Source: Sphingobacterium spiritivorum ATCC 33861 (lineage in GTDB: Bacteria > Bacteroidota > Bacteroidia > Sphingobacteriales > Sphingobacteriaceae). From it: DNA of 64,000 nt. Below the pieces are notes generated by a model that was given only the letters and a program-made list of their open reading frames with translations, was not told the DNA's origin and searched no databases. The translations under genes were made by a program, and so were the position numbers. Positions within the stretch are counted from its first letter, which is position 1, and each line of letters opens with the position of its first letter. The DNA lies in NCBI RefSeq assembly GCF_000143765.1, contig NZ_GL379770.1:2134903-2198902 (forward strand), written 5' to 3'. This document shows, piece after piece, positions 1 through 8,325 of this stretch.

Positions 1-2
1 AA

Positions 3-413
3 CGCTTTGGTAAAGTGTTGCAGAAACGCCAAAGTATGACGATTAACCGCAACGATAAATCTACCTCAATTTCCACACAATTAGACAGCCTTATTCCGGC
101 TTCCAAAATTTCAACTTTGACACAGGGTATGTTCGTAGGTTCTGTATCGGATAACTTTGATGAGCGCATCGAGCAAAAGATTTTCCACGCTGAAATCGTG
201 GTGGATAATGACAAGGTAGCAGCAGAAACCAAAGCCTATAAGCAAATACCGCAAATCCTTTCTTTCGTAAACGAGCAGGGCGAGGATAAAATGAAACAGC
301 AGATTGAAAGCAACTACCGTCAGATAAAACAAGACATTGTACAGATTATCGAAATGGAATTGGAGCGTATCAAAAATGACCCGGATTTGCAACATTTGGT
401 GCAGCAAGAATAA
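3..413 (+). CDS. mobC: MobC/TraG-like type IV coupling protein, C-terminal fragment
   Basis: The reading frame is open to the left window edge, so only the last ~137 codons are visible. The tail (FGKVLQKRQSMTINRNDKS near its start) matches my recollection of the C-terminus of the YWFCY-type conjugal mobilization ATPase of Bacteroidota elements. That ATPase brings the relaxase-DNA complex to the mating pore at the inner membrane. The GTG and ATG codons at 15 and 36 are internal, not real starts. It is followed by a good terminator, so it is probably the last gene of the mob operon. The Walker motifs are outside the window. Confidence 0.8.
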   Translation, partial: RFGKVLQKRQSMTINRNDKSTSISTQLDSLIPASKISTLTQGMFVGSVSDNFDERIEQKIFHAEIVVDNDKVAAETKAYKQIPQILSFVNEQGEDKMKQQIESNYRQIKQDIVQIIEMELERIKNDPDLQHLVQQE

Positions 414-435
414 GAGCGTTTTAGGATATATCCAT

Positions 436-473
436 CAAAAACAGGGCTGTACTTTTTACAGCCCTGTTTTTTT
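436..473 (+). terminator. Intrinsic terminator after mobC
   Basis: A hairpin with arms ACAGGGCTGTA and TACAGCCCTGT around a short CTTTT loop is followed by a run of seven T. It lies 23 bases after the mobC stop and separates the mob operon from the efflux cargo. Confidence 0.85.
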
Positions 474-534
474 GTACAGCACTATTACTAACCTTCTCGT
501 TATCAAGTTTCAAGAATAATTTCGAAAACTAAAT

Positions 535-550
535 TTAATCAAATGATTAA
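535..550. promoter_or_regulatory. Palindromic operator upstream of the TetR gene
   Basis: TTAATCAAATGATTAA has perfect 7-base arms around AA. It lies directly upstream of a Bacteroidota-type promoter. Fourteen of its bases recur identically at 1263-1276 before the efflux operon, which fits one dimeric TetR-type repressor binding both sites (inference). Confidence 0.65.
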
Positions 551-554
551 AATA

Positions 555-587
555 TTTGGATAAATCAAGAATAAGTTTTTACATTTG
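555..587 (+). promoter_or_regulatory. Predicted Bacteroidota-type promoter of the tetR gene
   Basis: A -33 TTTG at 555-558 and a perfect -7 TAnnTTTG box (TACATTTG, 580-587) are 21 bases apart, 25 bases before the ATG at 613. The palindrome at 535-550 abuts the upstream edge. Confidence 0.65.
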
Positions 588-612
588 TCACTGAAAAGAA
601 TTTTAATGTAAA

Positions 613-1245
613 ATGGCTAAAAGTAAAGAAGTAAAGAAGTTAGACACTTCTACTGAAGAAAAGATAAAGAACGCTGCTCGTATCGTATTCCATAAAAAAG
701 GGTTTGCGGCAACACGTACAAGGGACATTGCAGAGGAAGCAGACATTAACCTTGCTTTGCTCAATTATTATTTCCGCAGTAAAGAAAAGTTGTTTGATAT
801 TATAATGCTTGAAACCGTAACGGGTTTTATGCACACTATGGCAACGATATTGAATGACGAGAAAACCTCTTTAGAAAAGAAAGTAGAATTGGTTGCTTCC
901 CATTATATAGACTTTATTACCCAAGAGCCGAATATCCCCATTTTTATGTTGAACGAAATCCGTAACAATTCGGGCGGTCTGTTAGAAAAATTACCAATCA
1001 AACAAATAGTAATGAGTTCTGCATTTGTCAAACAACATCAGGAAGCTGTTGCAAAAGGAAAAATTACCGAACCAAACCCATTGCATTTTTTGATGAATTT
1101 ATTGAGCTTGGTTGTTTTTCCTTTTATCGGACAACCATTGTTACAGGGAATAAGCGGGTTGGATGAAACACAGTTTAACAAGCTGATGCAGGAGCGTAAA
1201 AGATTGATACCTGTTTGGATAAAAGCGATGATGAAAGCGAAATAA
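613..1245 (+). CDS. TetR/AcrR-family transcriptional regulator
   Basis: This 210-residue protein has the standard TetR layout. The N-terminal HTH covers roughly residues 18-64, with the recognition segment (TRTRDIAEEADINLALLNYY) around residues 34-53, and a helical ligand-binding domain follows. It probably represses its own promoter and the downstream efflux operon, since near-identical palindromes precede both. The next gene, tolC-like, starts 51 bases downstream in the same direction. The inducer cannot be read from sequence. The layout resembles E. coli cecR (ybiH) next to ybhGFSR, which is a comparison of arrangement rather than of sequence. Confidence 0.92.
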   Translation: MAKSKEVKKLDTSTEEKIKNAARIVFHKKGFAATRTRDIAEEADINLALLNYYFRSKEKLFDIIMLETVTGFMHTMATILNDEKTSLEKKVELVASHYIDFITQEPNIPIFMLNEIRNNSGGLLEKLPIKQIVMSSAFVKQHQEAVAKGKITEPNPLHFLMNLLSLVVFPFIGQPLLQGISGLDETQFNKLMQERKRLIPVWIKAMMKAK

Positions 1246-1262
1246 ATTTTTTTGTCCATAAG

Positions 1263-1278
1263 TTAATCAAATGATTGA
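1263..1278. promoter_or_regulatory. Second copy of the palindromic operator, upstream of the efflux operon
   Basis: TTAATCAAATGATTGA shares its first 14 bases with the site at 535-548. It lies 18 bases before the ATG of the tolC-like gene. I see no clear TAnnTTTG box between the two genes, so the site may act on a weak promoter or on read-through from tetR. Confidence 0.6.
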
Positions 1279-1296
1279 AACTAAAAATTAAATAAA

Positions 1297-2580
1297 ATGA
1301 TTAAAGTAATTCATAAACAAAAATCAAAATGGCTGATAGGCTTATTGCTGATGTGCAGCCATTGGGCAATGGCACAACAAAACAATTCATTGACCCTTGA
1401 CCACTGCCTTGAAATGGCAAAACAGAATTATCCTTTGATAAAGCAGTACACGCTGATAGAAAAGACAAAGGAATATTCTATTGCCAACGCTCAAAAAGGG
1501 GTTTTACCTCAATTCAATATAGCAGGACAGGCAACCTATCAATCGGCTGTTACCCAAGTCCCGATTTCATTGCCCAATGTGGATATTCCTACAATGAGCA
1601 AAGACCAATACAGGTTATATGGCGAGGTATCGCAGTCCATTACCGACCTGTTTACCGTTAAAGACCAAAAGGAATATATCAATGCCAATTCGGAAATAGA
1701 AACACAAAAAACAGAAGTGGAACTATACAAGCTAAGGGAACGCATCAACAACCTTTATTTCGGAATATTATTGATTGATGCCCAAATCCAGCAGACCGAA
1801 CTACTTAAAAAGGATATTAAAAGCGGCATCGAAAAAACCAATGTAGCCATTGCCAACGGCGTAGCATTGAAAAGCACAGCCGACAACCTGAAAGCCGAGT
1901 TGCTGAAAGCAGACCAGCGCACCATTGAACTGAAAGCCACACGCAAAGGCTATGCCGATATGCTGGCTTTGTTCATCGGCAAGTCGATTGATGAAAATAC
2001 CGTTCTTGAAAAACCACATAGGCAAATGCTTACACCCACAATCAACCGCCCCGAACTGAAACTTTACGACTTACAGAAAAAATCCTTTGACGTACAGGAA
2101 AAGCTGATTACCGCTAAAAACCTGCCTCGTTTGAGTGCATTTTTTCAAGGCGGTTTTGGCAGACCTGGTTTGAATATGCTGGATAATGATTTTCAAGGTT
2201 ACTATATCGGTGGTTTACGGTTGAGTTGGAACATTACAGGTTTCTATACTTATAAGAACGAAAAGAAAATGCTTGCTAACAATCAAAGTTTGATAGACAT
2301 ACAACGAGAAACTTTTTTGTTCAATACCAACCTCACATTGAAACAGCAAAACGCTGATATAACCAAAATGCAGGATTTGATTGAAACCGATAAGAGCATT
2401 GTTATACTTCGTGAAAGCGTAAAGAACACCACACAAAATCAACTTACTTATGGTACGGCAACCACAAACGATTACCTCATTGCGGTAAATGCCGAAGACC
2501 AGGCGAAGCAAAGTTTGATTTTACACGAAATACAGCTTTTAATGACAGAGTACAACGCTCAAACAACAGCAGGAAATTAG
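1297..2580 (+). CDS. TolC-family outer membrane efflux protein
   Basis: This 427-residue protein has a signal peptide (positively charged start, hydrophobic LIGLLLMC, likely cleavage after AMA at residue 26). Two outer membrane efflux protein repeats rich in long amphipathic helices follow, as usual for trimeric TolC-type channels; the first starts with SLTLDHCLEMAKQNYPLIKQ. It should form the outer-membrane conduit for the adaptor and ABC pump encoded just downstream. It heads a run of six genes with short gaps or overlaps, so co-transcription is likely. Its length is normal for the family and there is no sign of damage. Confidence 0.93.
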   Translation: MIKVIHKQKSKWLIGLLLMCSHWAMAQQNNSLTLDHCLEMAKQNYPLIKQYTLIEKTKEYSIANAQKGVLPQFNIAGQATYQSAVTQVPISLPNVDIPTMSKDQYRLYGEVSQSITDLFTVKDQKEYINANSEIETQKTEVELYKLRERINNLYFGILLIDAQIQQTELLKKDIKSGIEKTNVAIANGVALKSTADNLKAELLKADQRTIELKATRKGYADMLALFIGKSIDENTVLEKPHRQMLTPTINRPELKLYDLQKKSFDVQEKLITAKNLPRLSAFFQGGFGRPGLNMLDNDFQGYYIGGLRLSWNITGFYTYKNEKKMLANNQSLIDIQRETFLFNTNLTLKQQNADITKMQDLIETDKSIVILRESVKNTTQNQLTYGTATTNDYLIAVNAEDQAKQSLILHEIQLLMTEYNAQTTAGN

Positions 2581-2602
2581 TAACAATAAAAAAAGTAGAA
2601 CA

Positions 2603-3505
2603 ATGTATAAAATAAAAACAATCGCATTGATAGCAAGCATCGCAACAGTGCTTACTGCTTGCAACAATAACAAAGTTTCATTTGATGCTTCGGGAAGTTT
2701 TGAGGCAGAAGAAACCATTATTTCATCGGAAGCCACAGGCACAATCAAGCAGTTCAGCATCGAAGAGGGGCAAACATTGGAAGCAGGACAAACCATTGGC
2801 TACATAGACAGCTTGCAGTTGTATCTGAAGAAAAAGCAGTTGGAAGCACAGGTTACAGCCATTTTGGGAAAAAAGCCCAATATACCTGTTCAGCTATCTG
2901 CCTTGCAGGAACAGCTTAGAACGGCTGAAAGAGAAAGGACAAGAGTTGCTAATTTGGTAAAAGGCGATGCAGCCACACCCAAACAGTTAGATGACATCAA
3001 CGCACAGATTGAAGTATTGAAAAAACAAATCGAAGCACAAAAATCAACGTTGAGCATTTCAAGCGAGGGCTTAGGCAAAGACGTTGTGCCATTGCAGGTG
3101 CAGATTGAGCAACTGAACGACCAGCTTGCAAAATGCTATATCATAAATCCCGCAAGTGGAACGGTACTTTCCAAATATGCCGAAGCCAACGAAATGACGT
3201 CAGCGGGAAAACCGCTTTACAAAATCGCCAATTTATCCAACATTATTTTGAGGGTTTACATCACAGGCGACCAACTACCACAGGCAAAATTGAACCAAAC
3301 AGTAAAAGTGCTTACCGATGACGGCAAAGGCGGTTACAAAGAAACCGCAGGTACAATCATTTGGATAAACGACAAAGCGGAGTTTACACCCAAAACCATT
3401 CAGACCAAAGACGAAAGGGCAAATATGGTATATGCCGTGAAGATAAAAGTTAAAAATGACGGTTTATACAAAGTAGGTATGTATGGCGAAATAAAATTCC
3501 AATAG
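2603..3505 (+). CDS. HlyD/YbhG-like membrane fusion lipoprotein
   Basis: This 300-residue periplasmic adaptor has a lipobox (LTAC, lipidated Cys20). A biotinyl-lipoyl-like segment lies near residues 44-74, a coiled-coil hairpin at about 75-165, and a beta-barrel part ends with the FTPKTIQTKDER motif typical of YbhG/YhiI adaptors. It should bridge the ABC permeases in the inner membrane and the TolC-like channel. Its stop is followed two bases later by the ATG of the first ATPase, so translation may be coupled. Its small size fits the YbhG group rather than long RND adaptors. Confidence 0.9.
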   Translation: MYKIKTIALIASIATVLTACNNNKVSFDASGSFEAEETIISSEATGTIKQFSIEEGQTLEAGQTIGYIDSLQLYLKKKQLEAQVTAILGKKPNIPVQLSALQEQLRTAERERTRVANLVKGDAATPKQLDDINAQIEVLKKQIEAQKSTLSISSEGLGKDVVPLQVQIEQLNDQLAKCYIINPASGTVLSKYAEANEMTSAGKPLYKIANLSNIILRVYITGDQLPQAKLNQTVKVLTDDGKGGYKETAGTIIWINDKAEFTPKTIQTKDERANMVYAVKIKVKNDGLYKVGMYGEIKFQ

Positions 3506-3507
3506 CA

Positions 3508-4422
3508 ATGGCAGACGTTGTATTAAATAACATTGTAAAGACCTACAATAAAGGCGAAGTAAAGGCAGTAAACGATGTTTCTTTTGAGGTAAACAAGGGC
3601 GAATTGTTTGGCTTGATTGGAGCAGACGGAGCAGGAAAAACAAGCATTTTCCGCATACTTACTACGCTATTGCTTCCCGATAGCGGTACGGCTTCCGTAA
3701 ATGGTTTTGACGTAGTAAAAGACTATAAAGCCATTCGCAAAAATGTAGGTTATATGCCCGGCAAATTTTCATTGTATCAAGATTTATCAGTAGAGGAAAA
3801 CCTCAACTTTTTTGCAACCGTATTCAATACCACCGTTGCGGAAAATTACGATTTGGTAAAGGATATTTATGTACAGTTAGAGCCGTTTAAAAATCGAAGA
3901 GCAGGAAAATTGTCTGGTGGTATGAAGCAGAAACTGGCTTTGTGTTGTGCTTTAATTCATCGCCCAACAGTATTGTTTTTAGACGAGCCGACCACAGGCG
4001 TAGATGTAGTTTCAAGAAAAGAATTTTGGGAAATGCTGAAAGGCTTAAAACAGCAGGGCATTACCATTTTGGTTTCAACCCCTTATATGGACGAAGCCAC
4101 GCTTTGCGAACGCATCGCATTGATACAAAACGGCAGCATAATGTCTATTGATACGCCCGATACTATCATCAAACAGTTTCCCGACAAGTTGTTTGCAGTA
4201 AAGGCAAACGATATGGGTAAACTCTTGAATGCTTTGCGAAACAACACACAGATAAAAAGTTGTTTTTCATTTGGCGACTTTCATCACATCACGTTTCAAA
4301 ATGATAATGAGCGTTCACAAAATGAACTGATACAAACCTTGCAGGAAGCCGATTTTCAAGACATTGAACTCAAACACATCACACCAAGCATTGAAGATTG
4401 CTTTATAAATCTGATGAACTGA
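3508..4422 (+). CDS. ABC transporter ATPase, first half of a split YbhF-type pair
   Basis: This 304-residue nucleotide-binding protein has Walker A GADGAGKT (38-45), an intact signature LSGGM (135-139) and Walker B with catalytic glutamate (LFLDEP, Glu160). The H-loop position, usually histidine in STHYMDEA, reads STPYMDEA (Pro192). A C-terminal extension of about 80 residues follows. The next gene encodes the partner ATPase one base after this stop. Together they resemble the two halves of the single YbhF protein of E. coli. Pairing predicts that this protein's own Walker A lies in the degenerate ATP site and that its signature completes the active one. Confidence 0.92.
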   Translation: MADVVLNNIVKTYNKGEVKAVNDVSFEVNKGELFGLIGADGAGKTSIFRILTTLLLPDSGTASVNGFDVVKDYKAIRKNVGYMPGKFSLYQDLSVEENLNFFATVFNTTVAENYDLVKDIYVQLEPFKNRRAGKLSGGMKQKLALCCALIHRPTVLFLDEPTTGVDVVSRKEFWEMLKGLKQQGITILVSTPYMDEATLCERIALIQNGSIMSIDTPDTIIKQFPDKLFAVKANDMGKLLNALRNNTQIKSCFSFGDFHHITFQNDNERSQNELIQTLQEADFQDIELKHITPSIEDCFINLMN

Positions 4423-4423
4423 T

Positions 4424-5170
4424 ATGACAAACGAAGTAGTAATAAAAACAGAGAAATTAACCAAGCGTTTTGGCGATTTCATCGCTACAAACGAAGTTAC
4501 GTTTGAAGTGTACGAAGGGGAAATTTTCGGTTTCTTAGGTGCAAACGGTGCAGGAAAAACAACCGCAATGAAAATGCTTTGCGGGCTTTCCAAACCCTCA
4601 TCGGGCAATGCTACCATTGCAGGTTTTGACATTTACAAGCAGACCGAAGAAATTAAAAAGAACATCGGTTATATGAGCCAAAAATTTTCATTGTACGAAG
4701 ATTTAACGGTAATAGAAAATATTCAATTCTTTGGCGGTATTTATGGTTTATCCGATAAGCAACTAAACGCAAAAAGCAATGAACTGATTGAAACATTGGG
4801 ATTGCAGAGCGAAGCAAAAAAATTAGTGGCTTCTTTGCCTTTGGGTTGGAAACAGAAATTAGCGTTTTCAGTTGCCGTAATACACGAACCTAAAATTGTG
4901 TTTTTAGATGAACCCACAGGAGGCGTTGACCCTGTAACAAGACGGCAGTTTTGGGATTTGATTTATTCGGCAGCCGATAGAGGTATTACCATTTTCGTAA
5001 CTACCCACTATATGGACGAAGCCGAATACTGCAACCGTATTTCTATGATGGTGGACGGAGTAATAAAAGCATTGGACACACCTGCCAATTTAAAACAACA
5101 ATATTCAGCCGCTTCAATGGACGATGTATTTTATAAGTTGGCAAGAGGAGCAAAACGAAAATCAGATTAA
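4424..5170 (+). CDS. ABC transporter ATPase, second half of a split YbhF-type pair
   Basis: This 248-residue nucleotide-binding protein has Walker A GANGAGKT (39-46), Walker B FLDEP (Glu163) and an intact H-loop histidine (TTHYMDEA, His195). Its signature is the altered LPLGW (138-142) instead of LSGGQ, as I recall for the second domain of YbhF-type exporters. It complements the preceding ATPase, which has a good signature but no H-loop histidine. The start codon lies one base after the preceding stop, and the stop is two bases before the permease ATG, so all are surely one transcript. Confidence 0.92.
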   Translation: MTNEVVIKTEKLTKRFGDFIATNEVTFEVYEGEIFGFLGANGAGKTTAMKMLCGLSKPSSGNATIAGFDIYKQTEEIKKNIGYMSQKFSLYEDLTVIENIQFFGGIYGLSDKQLNAKSNELIETLGLQSEAKKLVASLPLGWKQKLAFSVAVIHEPKIVFLDEPTGGVDPVTRRQFWDLIYSAADRGITIFVTTHYMDEAEYCNRISMMVDGVIKALDTPANLKQQYSAASMDDVFYKLARGAKRKSD

Positions 5171-5172
5171 AG

Positions 5173-6279
5173 ATGAAACAGTTTTTATCATTTGTAAGAA
5201 AAGAATTTTATCACGTATTCCGTGATAGCAAAACGCTGTTAATGCTATTCGGCTTGCCTATAGTGCAGATTGTGCTGTTTGGTTTTGCACTCACAAACGA
5301 AATCAAAAATTCCAAAATAGTTATTTGCGATTATGCAAAAGATGAAGCCACACAACAAATCATCAACAAGATAGAAGCAAGCAGGAATTTTGAAATTCAG
5401 AAAGCATTAATGAGCCACAAACAGATTGAAGAAGCCTTTAAGGAAGGAAACACAAAATTGGCAATTATTTTTCCTACCAATTTCAATAAAGACTTATTGC
5501 ACTTAAATCAGGCACAAGTTCAGATTATTGCCGATGCTTCCGACCCCAACACTGCCAACACATTAACTAATTACGCAACCAATATCATTATGGATTATCA
5601 GCAGGAGTTGATGAAAAACAATGCAATGCCATTCCGTATAGTTCCCGAACTGCGGATGTTGTACAATCCCGAATTGAAAGGAGCAACCAACTTTGTGCCA
5701 GGCGTAATGGCATTGGTGCTAATGCTGATTTGTGTGATGATGACTTCCGTTTCCATAGTTCGGGAAAAAGAAACAGGCACAATGGAAGTGCTGTTAGTTT
5801 CACCTTTCAATCCCTTTTTGGTTATCATTTCAAAAGCCATTCCGTATTTGTTTTTGTCGTTAATCAATCTTACGATAATTCTTGTATTAAGCATTACGCT
5901 TTTGGATATGCCTATAAATGGCAGCGTTTTACTACTATTCGCAACAAGCACCTTGTTGATTATTTGTGCTTTGTCTTTGGGCTTATTGATTTCAAACGTA
6001 ACACAGTCGCAGCAAGCAGCAATGCTTATTTCAATGATGGGTATGTTAGTACCTACAATGTTATTTACAGGCTTTATGTTCCCTATCGAAAATATGCCTG
6101 TTCCGTTGCAGGTCATTTGTAACCTCATTCCTTCAAAATGGTATTACACCATTGTAAAATCAATAATGATAAAAGGGCTTGGATTTAGTGCTATATGGAA
6201 AGAAATATTGGTGCTTTTCGGAATGACTTGTTTTTTATTGGTAGTGAGCTTCAAAAAATTTAAAACCCGATTGGTATGA
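5173..6279 (+). CDS. ABC-2 type permease (YbhS/YhhJ-like), first of two
   Basis: This 368-residue inner membrane protein has the ABC-2 export layout. One N-terminal membrane segment (LLMLFGLPIVQIVLFGFAL, near residues 24-42) is followed by a periplasmic domain of about 150 residues and a C-terminal group of five or six membrane helices starting near residue 178. The cytoplasmic loop carries VREKETGTMEVLLVSP, the conserved coupling segment of the family. It probably forms a heterodimer with the next permease, whose ATG overlaps this stop by four bases. The exported substrate is unknown; homologous systems export drugs or other hydrophobic compounds. Confidence 0.9.
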   Translation: MKQFLSFVRKEFYHVFRDSKTLLMLFGLPIVQIVLFGFALTNEIKNSKIVICDYAKDEATQQIINKIEASRNFEIQKALMSHKQIEEAFKEGNTKLAIIFPTNFNKDLLHLNQAQVQIIADASDPNTANTLTNYATNIIMDYQQELMKNNAMPFRIVPELRMLYNPELKGATNFVPGVMALVLMLICVMMTSVSIVREKETGTMEVLLVSPFNPFLVIISKAIPYLFLSLINLTIILVLSITLLDMPINGSVLLLFATSTLLIICALSLGLLISNVTQSQQAAMLISMMGMLVPTMLFTGFMFPIENMPVPLQVICNLIPSKWYYTIVKSIMIKGLGFSAIWKEILVLFGMTCFLLVVSFKKFKTRLV

Positions 6280-7397
6280 GAACGCTAAAATTTTTATTGC
6301 AAAAAGAGTTCAAACAAATCTTTCGTAATAAAGCGTTGTTACCGTTGATTTTTGTTGTGCCGATAGTTCAGTTGCTCATACTTCCGTTGGCAGCCGATTA
6401 CGAAGTAAAGAACATCAACATTTCAATCGTTGACCACGACCATTCTACTTATTCGCAACAACTGATTTCAAAAATTACCGCTTCGGGATATTTCCAATTG
6501 GCAGATTACGGAAACTCATTTCAAAGTGCATTTAATCAGATTGAAAAAGATAAATCCGATTTGATTTTGGAAATACCGCAGGGATTTGAAAAGAACTTAG
6601 TTCGTGAAAATGAGCAAAAATTATTTATTGCTGTTAATGCAATCAATGGTGTAAAAGCAGGTTTGGGCGGTGCTTATCTCGCACAGATTATTTCGGCATA
6701 CAATAATGATATTCGCTTGCAATGGGTACAACCCGATAAGTATAATACTGCACCTGTTATTACCGTTGCTTCATCAAATTGGTTCAATCCATTTATGAAC
6801 TATCGTTTTTTTATGGTTCCGGGCATTTTGGTTGTGTTGGTAACAATGGTAGGGGCTTATATGTGTGCATTGAACATTGTAAAAGAAAAAGAAGTCGGCA
6901 CTATTGAACAAATCAACGTTACACCGATTAAGAAATATCAGTTTGTATTAGGCAAGCTCATTCCGTTTTGGGCAATCGGAATGTTAATTTTTAGTATCGG
7001 CTTGTTCATTGTAGCACGTTTTGTTTACGGCATTGTTCCTGTCGGAAGTTTGCTTTTGTTGTATGGTTATTTGTCAATTTATCTGATTGCTTTATTGGGT
7101 TTGGGATTACTCATTTCCACATTTGCCGAAACACAACAGCAGGCAATGTCGGTAGCCTTTTTCTTCATTATGATTTTTATGCTGATGAGTGGCTTGTTCA
7201 CTCCGCTTGACGGAATGCCTCAATGGGCTTACATCATAGCAAAGAGTATTCCTGTAACTTATTTTATTGAGGTAGTACGAATGATAATTTTGAAAGGAAG
7301 CGGTTTTTCCGACATCAAATATCATTTTATTATTATGATTGGATTTGCTGTTTTATTGAACGGCTTGGCGATTTGGAATTATAAAAAGACGAGTTAG
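6276..7397 (+). CDS. ABC-2 type permease (YbhR-like), second of two
   Basis: This 373-residue protein has the same topology as the preceding permease: one N-terminal helix, a large periplasmic loop, then five or six helices with the conserved cytoplasmic VKEKEVGTIEQINVTP segment. It overlaps the upstream permease by four bases (ATGA), implying translational coupling and fixed stoichiometry. It ends the cargo operon, and two hairpins with a T run follow at once. The two permeases are similar throughout, consistent with an old duplication. Confidence 0.9.
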   Translation: MRTLKFLLQKEFKQIFRNKALLPLIFVVPIVQLLILPLAADYEVKNINISIVDHDHSTYSQQLISKITASGYFQLADYGNSFQSAFNQIEKDKSDLILEIPQGFEKNLVRENEQKLFIAVNAINGVKAGLGGAYLAQIISAYNNDIRLQWVQPDKYNTAPVITVASSNWFNPFMNYRFFMVPGILVVLVTMVGAYMCALNIVKEKEVGTIEQINVTPIKKYQFVLGKLIPFWAIGMLIFSIGLFIVARFVYGIVPVGSLLLLYGYLSIYLIALLGLGLLISTFAETQQQAMSVAFFFIMIFMLMSGLFTPLDGMPQWAYIIAKSIPVTYFIEVVRMIILKGSGFSDIKYHFIIMIGFAVLLNGLAIWNYKKTS

Positions 7398-7409
7398 ATG
7401 TAATGCTGA

Positions 7410-7467
7410 TTTTCCTATTCAACAAATAGGAAAATGCCTAAATATTATGATTTAGGCATTTTTTTAA
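7410..7467 (+). terminator. Tandem hairpins ending the efflux operon
   Basis: Two consecutive hairpins follow the last permease. The first has TTTTCCTATT/AATAGGAAAA arms (7410-7434). The second has AATGCCTAAAT/ATTTAGGCATT arms (7433-7460) and runs into a T tract. The second looks like a standard intrinsic terminator; the two share a base or two at their junction, so they could compete. Confidence 0.75.
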
Positions 7468-7496
7468 TAACCGGAACATCATCCAATGTAAATTAA

Positions 7497-8318
7497 ATGG
7501 ACAAATTCTATAATGAAATATTACATAAATTAGAAACTGCAATTCAGGAACTGGAGATTGAAACCGACTGCCCGATAAAAAGAATAGAAGCGGTTATAGA
7601 GCTTATCATTCAAAGCCTTGCCGATTTAAAGGAATTTGTATTGAAGCACGACTTTAAAAATATGGAAGAGGAAATCCATTTTTTCAAGTATCAGAAACCT
7701 GTTATTGTTTCAAAGCTCATTTACTACAATTCCATCTATAAAATAGAAACGAGAAGACCGTATGGAAACAAGCGCACCAAGAAATATTTTACCAAAGAAC
7801 TAAAAAAGCTAAAAAGGTTCTTTGAGAATAACCTTGATTTTTACAAGTATTACCGCAGTAACAATTCTTTCGTTGACGAGAAGTTTTTTGTACGTGGGAA
7901 GCACGATATAAGGTTATGGTTGGACACTTTTTATTTCGAGGCAGACCACCGCTTTTCTACTTCGCACGATTATAAGGTTGCCAAGATAATTGCCAATGAC
8001 CTGATACAAGTTTATTTGGAAGACAGGCTGAATAACATCAATGTGAAAAAGGGTTCGGACAATTCATTGAAATGGACAGCAAGCAAAACAGCACTTACAG
8101 AATTGATTTATGCACTGTACTCCCACGGTGTATTTAACAATGGGAATGCAGACATAAAATTGATAGCTAAAACTTTTGAAGATGCCTTCAATATTGAATT
8201 AGGCGATTTTTACCACACATTTATGGAACTGAAAGCCCGTAAGATAAACCGGACGAAATTCCTTGACAGCCTGTGTGAAGCACTGATAAAGAAAATGGAC
8301 GAACAGGACGAAAAGTAA
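7497..8318 (+). CDS. rteC: RteC-family regulator, first copy
   Basis: This 273-residue protein has the RteC fold. It shows the family pattern of an N-terminal helical part (EEEIHFFKYQKPVIVSKLIY, about residues 60-79), a central block ending in DYKVAKIIANDLIQVYL and a C-terminal winged-helix-like part (LKWTASKTALTELIYALYS). In CTnDOT, RteC activates the excision operon; that role is inferred here. It reads rightward directly after the efflux cargo and ends seven bases from the convergent helicase. A second, quite divergent RteC lies at 17479-18324, next to the excisionase genes, so this copy may control something else or be a relic. Confidence 0.88.
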   Translation: MDKFYNEILHKLETAIQELEIETDCPIKRIEAVIELIIQSLADLKEFVLKHDFKNMEEEIHFFKYQKPVIVSKLIYYNSIYKIETRRPYGNKRTKKYFTKELKKLKRFFENNLDFYKYYRSNNSFVDEKFFVRGKHDIRLWLDTFYFEADHRFSTSHDYKVAKIIANDLIQVYLEDRLNNINVKKGSDNSLKWTASKTALTELIYALYSHGVFNNGNADIKLIAKTFEDAFNIELGDFYHTFMELKARKINRTKFLDSLCEALIKKMDEQDEK

Positions 8319-8325
8319 ACGACCA

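Noticed and set aside
5598..6128. 176-codon minus-strand frame within the first permease
   Set aside because: It is antisense to the membrane-spanning part of the permease; its composition mirrors the permease codons.
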